Below, in pieces: positions 9,833 through 17,860 of a DNA stretch of 64,000 nt. The translations under genes were made by a program, and so were the position numbers. This DNA comes from Lewinellaceae bacterium (GTDB lineage Bacteria > Bacteroidota > Bacteroidia > Chitinophagales > Saprospiraceae): the NCBI GenBank assembly GCA_020636405.1, contig JACJXW010000010.1, positions 1 through 64,000 on the forward strand, given 5' to 3'. The notes below the pieces were generated by a model, which was given only the letters and a program-made list of their open reading frames with translations, was not told where the DNA came from and did not search any database. The stretch's first letter is position 1; each line of letters opens with the position of its first letter.

Positions 9833-10028
9833 ACGGACTACCTTTAGGTGGCTCCATACAGAAGAAGCTTAACAGGAGTTCTGCAGCGCCTTTCTTTCCT
9901 GCTCACTTAGCGCTCTCCTCAACATGCCTTACCCAAACTTGTTATCACTATATTGAATTTCATCTAACCAGCATCCAACCGTGGCAGGAACACCAAAAAA
10001 TCTTCATAAAAGTACCCGGGAAGTAGCA

Positions 10029-10847
10029 ATGGCCCGGATAGAGAACGGGCAGGCCCAATACCGCACCGATATCCTGGCCCGCGAAGAGCCGCTGGAGATC
10101 AAGCTCGCCTACGGCCCGCGAGGCCAGCGCCAGAGCCGCAGCCTGGCCGTCACTATGCGTACGCCCGGCCAGGATGAGGAGCTGGCCGCCGGCTTCCTGT
10201 TTACAGAAGGGGTCATCGGCAAGGCCGAAGACATTAAGGAGATGCGCCATGTGGGGGATGCTCTGGCGCCGGAAGCCCGGGAAAACATCCTTCTGGTGGA
10301 GCTGGACGAAGAACTGCCTGTAGATTTCGAAAAGCTGAACCGACACTTCTTCACTTCCTCCAGTTGTGGGGTATGCGGTAAAGCCTCTATCGATATGGTG
10401 CGCTCGGTATCCTGTTATTTTCCCCGGCGCAACCACCCCCTGATCCATGCCTCGATCGTACAGGCCATGCCGGAAAAGCTTGCTCAACAACAGGCCCTCT
10501 TCGAATGCACCGGCGGCATTCACGCCGCCGCGATCTTCAGCCCGGAGGGTGAACTTTGGATGGCGCGGGAAGATGTAGGCAGGCACAATGCCCTGGACAA
10601 GCTCATCGGCGCCGCCCTCTTGCAGGGGCAGATCCCCCTGCGCGGGCAGGCCATCCTGCTCAGCGGCAGGCTCAGCTTCGAACTGGTGCAGAAGTCGGTA
10701 ATGGCAGGGGTGCCCATCCTTGCTGCCGTGGGAGCGCCCTCCAGCCTGGCCGTCGAACTGGGGGAGGAATATGGAATGACGCTGGTGGGTTTTCTGCGGG
10801 GGCAGGCTTTTAATGTGTACTGTGGGGTGGAGCGGGTGATCTTTTGA
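10029..10847 (+). CDS. fdhD: Formate dehydrogenase accessory sulfurtransferase FdhD
   Basis: FdhD passes sulfur from IscS to the molybdenum cofactor of formate dehydrogenases. The protein (272 residues from the ATG at 10029) has the motif SSCGVCGKAS with the CxxC cysteines essential for sulfur transfer, plus EELAAGFLFTEGVI, FECTGGIHAAA, VGRHNALDKLIG and SGRLSFELVQK, all conserved in FdhD. A GTG at 9981 would add 16 residues; I prefer the ATG because the conserved region begins right after it. No formate dehydrogenase gene lies in the window, so the client enzyme must be encoded elsewhere. Confidence 0.93.
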   Translation: MARIENGQAQYRTDILAREEPLEIKLAYGPRGQRQSRSLAVTMRTPGQDEELAAGFLFTEGVIGKAEDIKEMRHVGDALAPEARENILLVELDEELPVDFEKLNRHFFTSSSCGVCGKASIDMVRSVSCYFPRRNHPLIHASIVQAMPEKLAQQQALFECTGGIHAAAIFSPEGELWMAREDVGRHNALDKLIGAALLQGQIPLRGQAILLSGRLSFELVQKSVMAGVPILAAVGAPSSLAVELGEEYGMTLVGFLRGQAFNVYCGVERVIF

Positions 10848-10935
10848 AGGCGAAACTTTGCGCCGCTGCGCCGTTGGGAGAAAATATGGTTGCTTGAAAA
10901 ACCCCGTGCCTCCGGCATTATATTATCGGCTCCCC

Positions 10936-10979
10936 TTCTAACGTTGGACATCCAGGTGGAGCTTCGTGCATCGTACACA
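10936..10979 (-). repeat. Dispersed intergenic repeat, family B, copy 1
   Basis: Read on the minus strand this segment has TGTGTACGATGCACG (10979-10965), a 14-nt spacer, and TGTCCAACGTTAGAA (10950-10936). Each 15-mer matches the copy at 44156-44223 with one mismatch. GTTGGACA (10943-10950) and TGTCCAAC (10994-11001) also form an inverted repeat. It lies between the convergent fdhD and receptor genes. Confidence 0.55.
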
Positions 10980-11019
10980 ACCCCGGAACTTCCTGTCCAA
11001 CTTTAAACGGATACCCATA

Positions 11020-13398
11020 TTATCGCCTGCGCCCAGAAAACTCCATAGCCTCTCCCTTTCCAAAACCATAGCTGAACCCTAAGGCCACAAACCGCCCGCG
11101 CAGCCCGTAATTGTAGAGGTAAAAATCCTGCTGTAAGGCTTCATTCTCAGAAATGCGGGAAGCGAATACATCCCGGACACTCAGGTTCACGATGGCCCTG
11201 CCCTTCAGCATTTTCTTGCGCAGGCCCAGGTCGGCAAACAGAAAAGGCGACTGCTCTCCCTGTACGGTTTGGAGGCCAGATTGGTAGTTGCCCATCATCT
11301 CGAGGTCAATTTGCGCCGGCAGTTTGACCTTGGCCGTCAGGCGGGATGTCCATTGCCGGGCATTAAACCCAAAAGTAGCGCCCTCGAGCACCCCCTCTCG
11401 ACCAAACCGGTTGTAATTGAAGTCAGTACTGAGCGTCAACCATTTATTCGGGCTGTACTTGGCGTTGAACTCCATGCCGGTAGTCCGATTTGTCCCGATA
11501 TTTACGGGCCGGGTAATACTGACATTGTCTTCAAAAAAGGCGATGCGCTCGATGACATTGGTGGTGTAGCGGTAATACACCCCGAAGTTCATGGAGAGCT
11601 TATCCAGGATGTAAATGCTCGTGGCCTCATACGAGTCCGTGAATTCGGGCTGCAGGTTCGGGTTGCCGGCCCGCACGCTGAAGTTGTTCCTAAAATTGAA
11701 AAAGGGGTTCAGCTCCCACAGGCCGGGGCGGTAGATGCGCTTGGAATAGCCGGCCTGCAGGGACAGCCGCTCGGTAATTTTATAAGAGGTATGGAAAGTA
11801 GGGAAAAAGCTGGCAAAATTCTGCCCGCCTTCCTCATTGGTGGTGGCCAACAGGATATCCAGATCGGTATCTTCGAGCCGCAACCCCGCTTTGACGCCCC
11901 ATTTTTCGTCCTCGTAAGCGCCTGTGGCGTAAACGCCCAATACTTTCTGGTTGTATTCAAAGAGATTGGTCAGGCCGGCGTTGGGCGTCCATGCTCCATC
12001 GATGAAGTCTGTGACGGCAAAGTCATTGCTCACATTCTGTATCACGTATTGCGCCCCGGCTTCCAGGGTCACCTTTTCGGAGAAAGGTTTGGCATAATCC
12101 GCTTTGAACGTGTAACTGGCCTCCTTGAAATCGGTACGGTTACGCTGGTCGTTCTGTTCAAAACTTCCGAAAGTAGTGGTATTGAAAAATTCGGAAGACT
12201 GGTCCTTGCCAAAAAAATTGCCCAGGGCGCTGAACAGGAAGTTGTGCTCTTTACTGTCCCTGAATTCCTTTTTGTAGTTCAGCTCGTATTGCCATTTGGG
12301 GTTGGTGGCTTCAGTAACTTCCTCTCGCTCCCATTCGGCGATAACCGCGCCCGAGCCGTCGGTTTGGGTGAAATCGTAACCCGAGGGCTGGTCTTCGACC
12401 TCGTAGGCGAAGAAACCGGAAAGGGTCACCACATTGTACTCGTTGATTTGGTAGTCCGTTCCCAGAATGAGATTGTAAAAGGCCTCATTGCGGTATTCTT
12501 TGCCGTCGCTGCGGATCTGTGTGCCGGTGGAAAGGTCCCGGTTGATGGCCTCCTCCAGCCGGGGTAGTTCCCGGTAGCCGGCCCCCAGCTGGCTGAACAG
12601 GTTGAATTTGTTGGCCCTCCGGTTCAGGCTGAGCCCAACGCTGTGGTTGTGGGGGAGTCCGGTATTGACCGTCACCGATCCGTTCAGCCCTTCCTTTTCT
12701 TCCTTTTTCAGTACGATATTGATGATGCCGGAGGTGCCGGCCGCCTCGTATTTTGCCGACGGGTTGGTAATGACTTCCACCTTTTCGATCATGTCTGCCG
12801 TGATCGTCCCCAGAGCATTGCCGCCCTCGCTGGCCAGCACCGACGGCTTGCCGTTGATCAGGATCTGCACGCCGCTGCTGCCACGCAGGCTGATCTGCCC
12901 TTCGATGTTGACACTGACGGAGGGCACGTTGTTCAGCACTTCCAGGGCGCTGGCGCCGGTGCTGCTGAGGTCTTCTCCGACGTTGAAGACCCGCTTGTCC
13001 AGTTGGAATTGCGTTTGGGACTTTTCCCCGCGCACCACCACCTCTTCCAGGGTCTTGCTGTCTTCTGAAAGCAAGATAAGCCCGAGGTCCACCTGCCCCC
13101 CGGCCGGCCGGATATCTTTGATGGTTTGAGAAACGAAGCCGATAAAGCTGACCTCCAGATAAAGGTCCTGCCCATCGGCTTTCACAAGGAATTTTCCATC
13201 CAGATCGGTGGTGGTTCCGGCGATGGGCTCCCGCGTTTTACCATCCCTGGCCATCACAGTAGCAAACTCTACGGGCTGCCGGGTTCGGCCTTCCAGGACG
13301 GTTCCGGTGATCTCGATACCCTTTTTCTGAGCAGAAAGAAAATTTACAAAACAAAAAAAGCAGATTCCCAAAACAAACGGAACACGACTGAACTCCAT
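11020..13398 (-). CDS. Outer-membrane beta-barrel receptor with carboxypeptidase-regulatory plug
   Basis: This is a TonB-dependent-receptor-like outer-membrane protein of 792 residues from the ATG at 13398, chosen because it starts the signal peptide MEFSRVPFVLGICFFCFVNF. It has three parts: a CarboxypepD_reg-like domain (about 30-115, ITGTVLEGRTRQPVEFATV), a plug domain (LEEVVVRGEKSQ through LRGSSGVQILINGKPS) and a long beta-barrel of the outer-membrane protein beta-barrel 3 type (about 240-792). This type in Bacteroidota carries peptides, siderophores or other ligands; the ligand here cannot be told. No SusD partner or TonB gene is adjacent. Confidence 0.88.
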   Translation of the reverse strand: MEFSRVPFVLGICFFCFVNFLSAQKKGIEITGTVLEGRTRQPVEFATVMARDGKTREPIAGTTTDLDGKFLVKADGQDLYLEVSFIGFVSQTIKDIRPAGGQVDLGLILLSEDSKTLEEVVVRGEKSQTQFQLDKRVFNVGEDLSSTGASALEVLNNVPSVSVNIEGQISLRGSSGVQILINGKPSVLASEGGNALGTITADMIEKVEVITNPSAKYEAAGTSGIINIVLKKEEKEGLNGSVTVNTGLPHNHSVGLSLNRRANKFNLFSQLGAGYRELPRLEEAINRDLSTGTQIRSDGKEYRNEAFYNLILGTDYQINEYNVVTLSGFFAYEVEDQPSGYDFTQTDGSGAVIAEWEREEVTEATNPKWQYELNYKKEFRDSKEHNFLFSALGNFFGKDQSSEFFNTTTFGSFEQNDQRNRTDFKEASYTFKADYAKPFSEKVTLEAGAQYVIQNVSNDFAVTDFIDGAWTPNAGLTNLFEYNQKVLGVYATGAYEDEKWGVKAGLRLEDTDLDILLATTNEEGGQNFASFFPTFHTSYKITERLSLQAGYSKRIYRPGLWELNPFFNFRNNFSVRAGNPNLQPEFTDSYEATSIYILDKLSMNFGVYYRYTTNVIERIAFFEDNVSITRPVNIGTNRTTGMEFNAKYSPNKWLTLSTDFNYNRFGREGVLEGATFGFNARQWTSRLTAKVKLPAQIDLEMMGNYQSGLQTVQGEQSPFLFADLGLRKKMLKGRAIVNLSVRDVFASRISENEALQQDFYLYNYGLRGRFVALGFSYGFGKGEAMEFSGRRR

Positions 13399-13532
13399 GG
13401 ATGCGATTGATTTCTTACACGTGGATAAAAGGATCTGGCGCCGCAGGCAGCCCAAAGGCTATCTGTGACAGATTGTAAAAAATCTTATGGCAATTTTGTT
13501 CTACGGAATGAAGGCTATTTTCCAGCAGAAGG

Positions 13533-14525
13533 CTACTTTCCCACTTCCATGATCCGCTTCAGGCCCTCCTCCTCCACCGTCAGCATGCCGTTCTTCGTCA
13601 GCCGCGGCGTCAGCACCTTCCAGTTGGCATCCTTTTTAAAGATTTCTTCGAACATGGGCAGCGCCGCCTCCAGTTCCCCGCTGTTGGCCAGCGCGATGGC
13701 ATGCCAGTACTTCATCTCCAGGTTTTCCGGGAACATGGCCTCGGCGGCGCCATATTCTTTTCTCGCTTCCTCCATATTGCCTTCTTCGACGGCCAGGTCG
13801 CCCCGGTTCATGTGCTCATAAGCGCGGTGGACTTTGAGCAGGCGTCGGAGTTCCCGAAGCGGCTCGGGGTGGTCATCGATGCGCAGGTCAACGGGGCGGC
13901 CTTCCCAGGCCTTATCGGTACGCTCGCCGGAGACGACGATCAGCGCGGCGGACTGTTTGCCGCGGATGTCTCCTCCCTCGGCCTGGGCCGCTTCCAATGC
14001 AACTAGCAGGCGCTCGGCCAGGGGTTGCCCCTTGGAGGCTTCAAAGGCCTTGGCCATGGCGGGCCAGACGGTGGCTTTTTCCATCAGGTTGGCCTGCACG
14101 GCATAGCCCTCTCCGACGTAGTGGCCGGCAGCTTCAATACAGCTCTCCCCGGTAAAGGAGGCGGTTTTCCCCTCCGCGTTGAGCATGCCTACCTGCCTGT
14201 ACATCTGTCCCGGGTCTTTTTCGGTGAGCATCTTAATAGCCTGTTCCGGAGTGAAACCCATGCCCATCAGTTGGAGCCCTTCCGGCCCGTAGGCGGGGTT
14301 CACGAAGGATTGCGTAGCCACAACCCCTACTCCCGGCTCCCCCCAGATGACCAGCGTACCTACAGAAAACCAGTGGGATTGGACCGCAGCGCCCATCTCG
14401 CCTGTCTCCGGGTCGATGGCGACGATGGAATAGGTGTGCGCCAGGGGTTCTTTACCATAAGGTTGCTGAGCGTGAAGGAAAATGGGGAAACACAAAAGCA
14501 TACCGGGAATGAGCAGGTTTTTCAT
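13533..14525 (-). CDS. DUF1028 protein with C-terminal TPR-like region
   Basis: The 330-residue protein begins with a signal peptide (MKNLLIPGMLLCFPIFLHAQ) and then matches DUF1028, an Ntn-hydrolase-like family: HTYSIVAIDPETGEMGAAVQ, GVGVVATQSFVNPAYGPEGL, and RGKQSAALIVVSG with the LRIDDHPEPLREL segment. Residues about 235-300 form helical TPR-like repeats (AYEHMNRGDLAVEEGNMEEA). Substrate and reaction are not known for the family. It is likely periplasmic and probably monocistronic. Confidence 0.85.
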   Translation of the reverse strand: MKNLLIPGMLLCFPIFLHAQQPYGKEPLAHTYSIVAIDPETGEMGAAVQSHWFSVGTLVIWGEPGVGVVATQSFVNPAYGPEGLQLMGMGFTPEQAIKMLTEKDPGQMYRQVGMLNAEGKTASFTGESCIEAAGHYVGEGYAVQANLMEKATVWPAMAKAFEASKGQPLAERLLVALEAAQAEGGDIRGKQSAALIVVSGERTDKAWEGRPVDLRIDDHPEPLRELRRLLKVHRAYEHMNRGDLAVEEGNMEEARKEYGAAEAMFPENLEMKYWHAIALANSGELEAALPMFEEIFKKDANWKVLTPRLTKNGMLTVEEEGLKRIMEVGK

Positions 14526-14648
14526 AAGTCGCATTTTTTAAGAAACCTTGCAAGTGCCTGGACAATAGAGATTTAACTCATCCGGGCCATCGAAAATCGC
14601 ACATCAAAAATCAAAAATCGCACATCGCACATCTCCCCCCCCTTTTTA

Positions 14649-14684
14649 AGGTGGAAGGCACTTTTGAAAGTGCCTTCCACCTTT
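14649..14684. repeat. Perfect 17-bp-arm hairpin
   Basis: The arms AAGGTGGAAGGCACTTT (14649-14665) and AAAGTGCCTTCCACCTT (14668-14684) pair perfectly around a 2-nt loop. It lies downstream of the ABC permease stop. There is no T-run for the leftward transcript, so it may be a transcript-stabilising or dispersed palindrome and not a classic terminator. Related GGAAGGC words occur at 46034-46097. Confidence 0.6.
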
Positions 14685-14695
14685 ACTCCTTGGTT

Positions 14696-14819
14696 GTCGA
14701 CATATCCGTCCGGCTGGCCTGAATGGTTTACGTCTTCGAGCCAAATAAATTTGGCGTTCCGGGGATACGTTACCCTTCCGCCAGCGTCGTCGAAATATCC
14801 GTCCGGCTGGCCTGGATGG
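14696..14819. repeat. Hairpin element copy flanked by 31-bp direct repeat
   Basis: A small element (about 14726-14768) has the core GCCAAATAAATTTGGC, a 7-bp-arm palindrome, preceded by GGTTTACGTC; the same core occurs twice at 43.1 kb. The 31 bp at 14696-14726 repeat at 14789-14819 with two mismatches, and the second copy is the 3' coding end of the ABC permease. The region thus shows duplication of a gene tail next to a small repeat element. Confidence 0.7.
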
Positions 14820-16095
14820 CCGGCAAAATGGCGGCGAAAAACCCGATGGCCAATGCTCCCGCAAGGAGGTAGAGTTCTTCTTTCAAAAACACCGAACCGG
14901 AAAAAGTATAGCGGTACGATTCTTTCATTTGCCCGGCCAGGATCTCCATGCCGGTGTGGCTCAGGGCAATGCCCAGCGCGTACCCCAGTACGGCCAGAAG
15001 CAGCCCTTCCAGGATGATCAGTACGAACAGCCGGGCCGGCGAGGCCCCCATCACCCGCATGAGAGCCAGCTCGTAGCGGCGGTCGCGCAGCGAGCTGTAC
15101 AGGGAGATAAAAATACTCAGGCCGGAAACGACGACGATGATGATCGCCAGCCAGCGCAGGGCCTTGGTGCCGGTGCCCAGCAGGGCGTACAGGCGGTTGA
15201 TCTCAATGGCCGGCGTGGCAGCCTGCAGGTCCGTATTTTCATTGATGCCGCGCTGCATGTTCAGCGCCTGGTAATTGGTGCGGCTCTTGAATTTGATCAG
15301 GATGGAAGTGATCTCTTTTTCCGGGTAGTCGAGCAGGGGTTTGTCCAATGCGGAACCTTCTTCGTGAGAGGGCGCTGCCGGTTCTTCCGCTTCTCCATGT
15401 TCGTGGGGCGCTCCTTCCTCGTGTTGGTGTTCCGTTTCTTCGGCCTCATCATCATGGCCCGCTCCTCCGTGCTCGTGCACTGCCCAGATACTTTGGTTGT
15501 TGGTAAGAATGAGCTGGTCAATGACCGAGCCGTTGGGCTTAAGAATGCCCACCACCTTGAAAGCGCCGGCATCATCATGCACCAGGTTTTCATCCTGGAC
15601 GAAGCCATGGGAGCTGTGGAAAGAATCGCCCACCTTGAGCTTAAGGTCTTCGGCCACGGCAGCTCCGATCGTGGTTTCCATGGTGGCATTCCACACCCGC
15701 CCTTCTCCGGTTTCAGCTTCGTACAGCCCCAGTATATCTGGCGTAGTGCCAACTATGCGGTACCCCTTGTGGCTGTCGCCCAGCGAGAGTGGGACAGCCG
15801 TTTGGATCAAGGGGTGGCCGGGCCGCAGGAAAGGCATAGCTTCCTGGATGGAGATGTTGCCCGTCGGGGCGTCGATGTGGTACATGCTGCTGAGGATCAG
15901 TTGCAGGGGGCTGCCCTTGGCGCCCACCACCAGGTCGATACCCGCCAGGTTCTTTTCGAACTTGTCCTGCAACTGCTGATTCAGCAGGAAGAGCAAAGAG
16001 ATCAGTCCCACGCCCAAAGCGAAGAGCACCAGGCTCAGCAGCATGGACAGGGGTTTGTTTACCAGGTTTTTCCAGCTAAGGCTCAGTAGGTTCAT
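14770..16095 (-). CDS. ABC transporter permease (FtsX/MacB type) with His-rich loop
   Basis: The 441-residue inner-membrane protein has the FtsX/MacB layout: one N-terminal membrane helix (about 18-40), a large periplasmic domain, and three C-terminal helices (about 315-337, 360-385, 410-430). The periplasmic domain holds a histidine/acid-rich stretch at about residues 206-247 with eight histidines (for example VHEHGGAGHDDE and TEHQHEEGAPHEHG), a likely zinc- or copper-binding loop. From memory, related permeases take part in metal-responsive systems such as ZrgABC of Vibrio and PA4063-4066 of Pseudomonas. The ATPase stop at 16096 abuts this start, so the two are co-translated. Transport of a metal or metal-linked lipoprotein is an inference. 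Confidence 0.88.
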   Translation of the reverse strand: MNLLSLSWKNLVNKPLSMLLSLVLFALGVGLISLLFLLNQQLQDKFEKNLAGIDLVVGAKGSPLQLILSSMYHIDAPTGNISIQEAMPFLRPGHPLIQTAVPLSLGDSHKGYRIVGTTPDILGLYEAETGEGRVWNATMETTIGAAVAEDLKLKVGDSFHSSHGFVQDENLVHDDAGAFKVVGILKPNGSVIDQLILTNNQSIWAVHEHGGAGHDDEAEETEHQHEEGAPHEHGEAEEPAAPSHEEGSALDKPLLDYPEKEITSILIKFKSRTNYQALNMQRGINENTDLQAATPAIEINRLYALLGTGTKALRWLAIIIVVVSGLSIFISLYSSLRDRRYELALMRVMGASPARLFVLIILEGLLLAVLGYALGIALSHTGMEILAGQMKESYRYTFSGSVFLKEELYLLAGALAIGFFAAILPAIQASRTDISTTLAEG

Positions 16096-16725
16096 CTAGG
16101 ATAGTTCGATCTGGTTAGGGAATTTTTCCTTCAGGCGGCTATCGTGGGTGACGACCAGCAGGGTGGCCCCTACAGCGCTGGCCTGCTCCTCCAGCAGGTG
16201 GGCTACTTTATCGCAGTTGGCATCATCCAGAGCGGAGGTCGGCTCATCGGCCAGAATAATGGCCGGCCGGTTGACGATGGCACGGGCAATGGAGGCGCGC
16301 TGCTGCTCGCCGACGCTCAGATTGTCGGGCCGGGCATGCAGCTTGTGCCCCAGGCCCAGGCGTTCCACCAGCTCGTCAATGCGCTGCCGGCCGGGGCGCA
16401 GGCCTGCCAGTTGCTGGGCAAGGAGCAGGTTTTCCTCCAGGGTGAGGGCGCGCACAAAGTGGGCCGTCTGAAAGATGATGCCGATCTTTTGCCCCCGAAA
16501 CTTATCGATCGCGGAGGAGGATAGCTTGTTCAGCTCCGTGCCCGCCACCTCCACCGTACCCTTCTGGGGGGAAAGCAGGCCGCCCAACAGATGAAGCAGG
16601 GTAGTCTTGCCGCTGCCCGACTGCCCTAAAAGCAACCAGTGCTCTCCCTTCTGGCAACGGATGTCGGGAAAGGTGAGCACGGCTTTTTTGTCGTAGGAAT
16701 ATTCCAGGCTGTGTGTTGCTAACAT
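16096..16725 (-). CDS. ABC transporter ATP-binding protein (LolD/MacB type)
   Basis: This 209-residue ATPase subunit powers the adjacent permease. Seen motifs are Walker A GQSGSGKTT, the Q-loop IIFQTAHFV, the signature LSVGEQQRASIARA (with V where GG is usual), Walker B AIILADEPTSALDD and the H-loop VVTHD. The ATG at 16725 is preferred over an upstream codon at 16749. It follows the 56-aa membrane protein by 75 bp and abuts the permease. Being LolD-like, it would drive mechanotransmission or extraction and not simple import, which is the rule for FtsX-type permeases. Confidence 0.92.
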   Translation of the reverse strand: MLATHSLEYSYDKKAVLTFPDIRCQKGEHWLLLGQSGSGKTTLLHLLGGLLSPQKGTVEVAGTELNKLSSSAIDKFRGQKIGIIFQTAHFVRALTLEENLLLAQQLAGLRPGRQRIDELVERLGLGHKLHARPDNLSVGEQQRASIARAIVNRPAIILADEPTSALDDANCDKVAHLLEEQASAVGATLLVVTHDSRLKEKFPNQIELS

Positions 16726-16800
16726 GATGCAAAGATAGAGACTTGACAAGTTTACCGGACAGTTCCTGGCAGAAAACTTGTCAAGCCTGTCACAGGGAAG

Positions 16801-16971
16801 TCATTGCCGCCGTTTGGCCAAGAAATAAACCAATGCCGTGGGGATGCTGAAAAACAGGGCGGCCAGCGTCCACAGCAGTTTGCCGGGGATGCTGCGTTCC
16901 GGGTCCTCGTACCACACATGGTAGTAGACCCAGATGAAAGAGAGCAGGCTGAAGAGGGCAATGAATTTCAT
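16801..16971 (-). CDS. Small two-helix membrane protein (56 aa)
   Basis: A short frame reads MKFIALFSLLSFIWVYYHVW, then a polar turn (EDPERSIPGK), then LLWTLAALFFSIPTALVYFL and AKRRQ. It has two membrane helices with a positively charged end, similar in layout to phospholipase D N-terminal-like (PLDc_N) mini-proteins. Only 3 bp separate it from the upstream nucleotidyltransferase stop, and the ABC ATPase follows 75 bp later, so it is probably in the same operon. The function is unknown. Confidence 0.7.
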   Translation of the reverse strand: MKFIALFSLLSFIWVYYHVWYEDPERSIPGKLLWTLAALFFSIPTALVYFLAKRRQ

Positions 16972-16974
16972 GGG

Positions 16975-17688
16975 CTATTCTTTATTCAGATGACGGATGT
17001 CGTCAAAATCCTTGGCGCGGCCGGAAGCCTGTTTGGCTTGCAAAAGATCCTCCAGGCTGATCAGCCGGACGAGCAGCCCTTCGTCCAGTTCTACTGATGC
17101 CGCATTGGGGAATACGGCTTCGAAAACAAGCCCTTTAACCCTTGTCATAATATCAATGCTTACCGGAGATACCCCAAAAGTAAAGACATCAAATTTGGAG
17201 GTGTCCAGAAAATGCTCCTCGGTCATATCAAATAGCGGCATTCCGAATTCCCCAAAGGCCTTTACCAACCGGTTGTAGTTTTTTGCAGAAGGATTGACCC
17301 AGATATCCATATCGCCGGTTGTTCGGGTATAACCATGCAAGATCACCGCGTAACCGCCAACCAGCAGGTATTCCACTTTATGATTGTTCAGCGCCTGGAT
17401 GAATTCCAGGAAATCCTGATAGAAAGACTCGTTCCTCATTCGCCTTCTAGCTTTAAAAATATCCTTTTTTAGTTGGGGAGGGTTACCTGGCGAATAGTTC
17501 CAGGCAATGGCGTTCAGGCGAAGGGCGGCCCGAAGCCGCTCGCCCGGTGGCCGGCTCAGCCAATAGCGCAGCTGATCATCCGCCTCTTCGGCAGTATGCC
17601 GTTTGAATGCCGTCCTGTCTAATTTGTACTCCACTTGACTTTGTACTTTAACTGGCTTACTTTTGTAAAGTACAGAAAACAAACACAT
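16975..17688 (-). CDS. Nucleotidyltransferase-fold protein with N-terminal helical extension
   Basis: The 237-residue frame joins two parts. Residues about 19-70 (VEYKLDRTAFKRHTAEEADD, LRLNAIAWNY) resemble a small helical protein that often stands alone next to such genes. Residues about 85-237 are a minimal nucleotidyltransferase (FLEFIQALNNHKVEYLLVGG, then DMDIWVNPS as the GGx-DxD metal site), of the DUF6036/AbiEii-like kind. A GTG at 17634 is a possible true start, because the longer frame runs through a 9-bp inverted repeat. A toxin-antitoxin-like role is possible but not shown. Confidence 0.7.
   Translation of the reverse strand: MCLFSVLYKSKPVKVQSQVEYKLDRTAFKRHTAEEADDQLRYWLSRPPGERLRAALRLNAIAWNYSPGNPPQLKKDIFKARRRMRNESFYQDFLEFIQALNNHKVEYLLVGGYAVILHGYTRTTGDMDIWVNPSAKNYNRLVKAFGEFGMPLFDMTEEHFLDTSKFDVFTFGVSPVSIDIMTRVKGLVFEAVFPNAASVELDEGLLVRLISLEDLLQAKQASGRAKDFDDIRHLNKE
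17641..17673. promoter_or_regulatory. Inverted repeat, possible operator of the nucleotidyltransferase gene
   Basis: TGTACTTTA (17641-17649) and TAAAGTACA (17665-17673) are perfect 9-bp inverted arms 15 nt apart. They sit just upstream of the GTG at 17634, where an autoregulator would bind. Confidence 0.4.
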
Positions 17689-17780
17689 GCATCAAGCATA
17701 CCGGCATATAATTATTAGCATTATCATTCCCAACAGCGGTCTGCTGGGCTGATGTGCTGATAATTGTACGTTTCAAAAAA

Positions 17781-17814
17781 GCTCTGGCAGACTAAGTTTG
17801 CCAGAGCTTTTTTG
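17781..17814 (+). terminator. Strong hairpin with T-run upstream of ileS
   Basis: GCTCTGGCA (17781-17789) pairs with TGCCAGAGC (17799-17807), followed by seven T and preceded by six A, so it could act on both strands. It lies between divergent genes, where no known transcript should end; it may close a short unannotated RNA or act in the ileS leader. Confidence 0.65.
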
Positions 17815-17828
17815 TTTTTAGCTTTTAG

Positions 17829-17836
17829 TATCTTTG
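17829..17836 (+). promoter_or_regulatory. Bacteroidota -7 box upstream of ileS
   Basis: TATCTTTG, followed by CACC, matches TAnnTTTG 24 bp before the ileS ATG at 17861. It also argues against the longer reading frame that begins at TTG 17834. Confidence 0.6.
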
Positions 17837-17860
17837 CACCTTCAAAATAAAGACCTAGCG

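Noticed and set aside
11269..12567. 432-aa plus-strand ORF opposite the beta-barrel receptor
   Set aside because: Antisense shadow of a GC-rich gene; no recognisable domain or start context.
13399..13532. Cobalamin-type riboswitch upstream of the receptor gene
   Set aside because: The available space upstream is too short and no B12-box-like word is seen.
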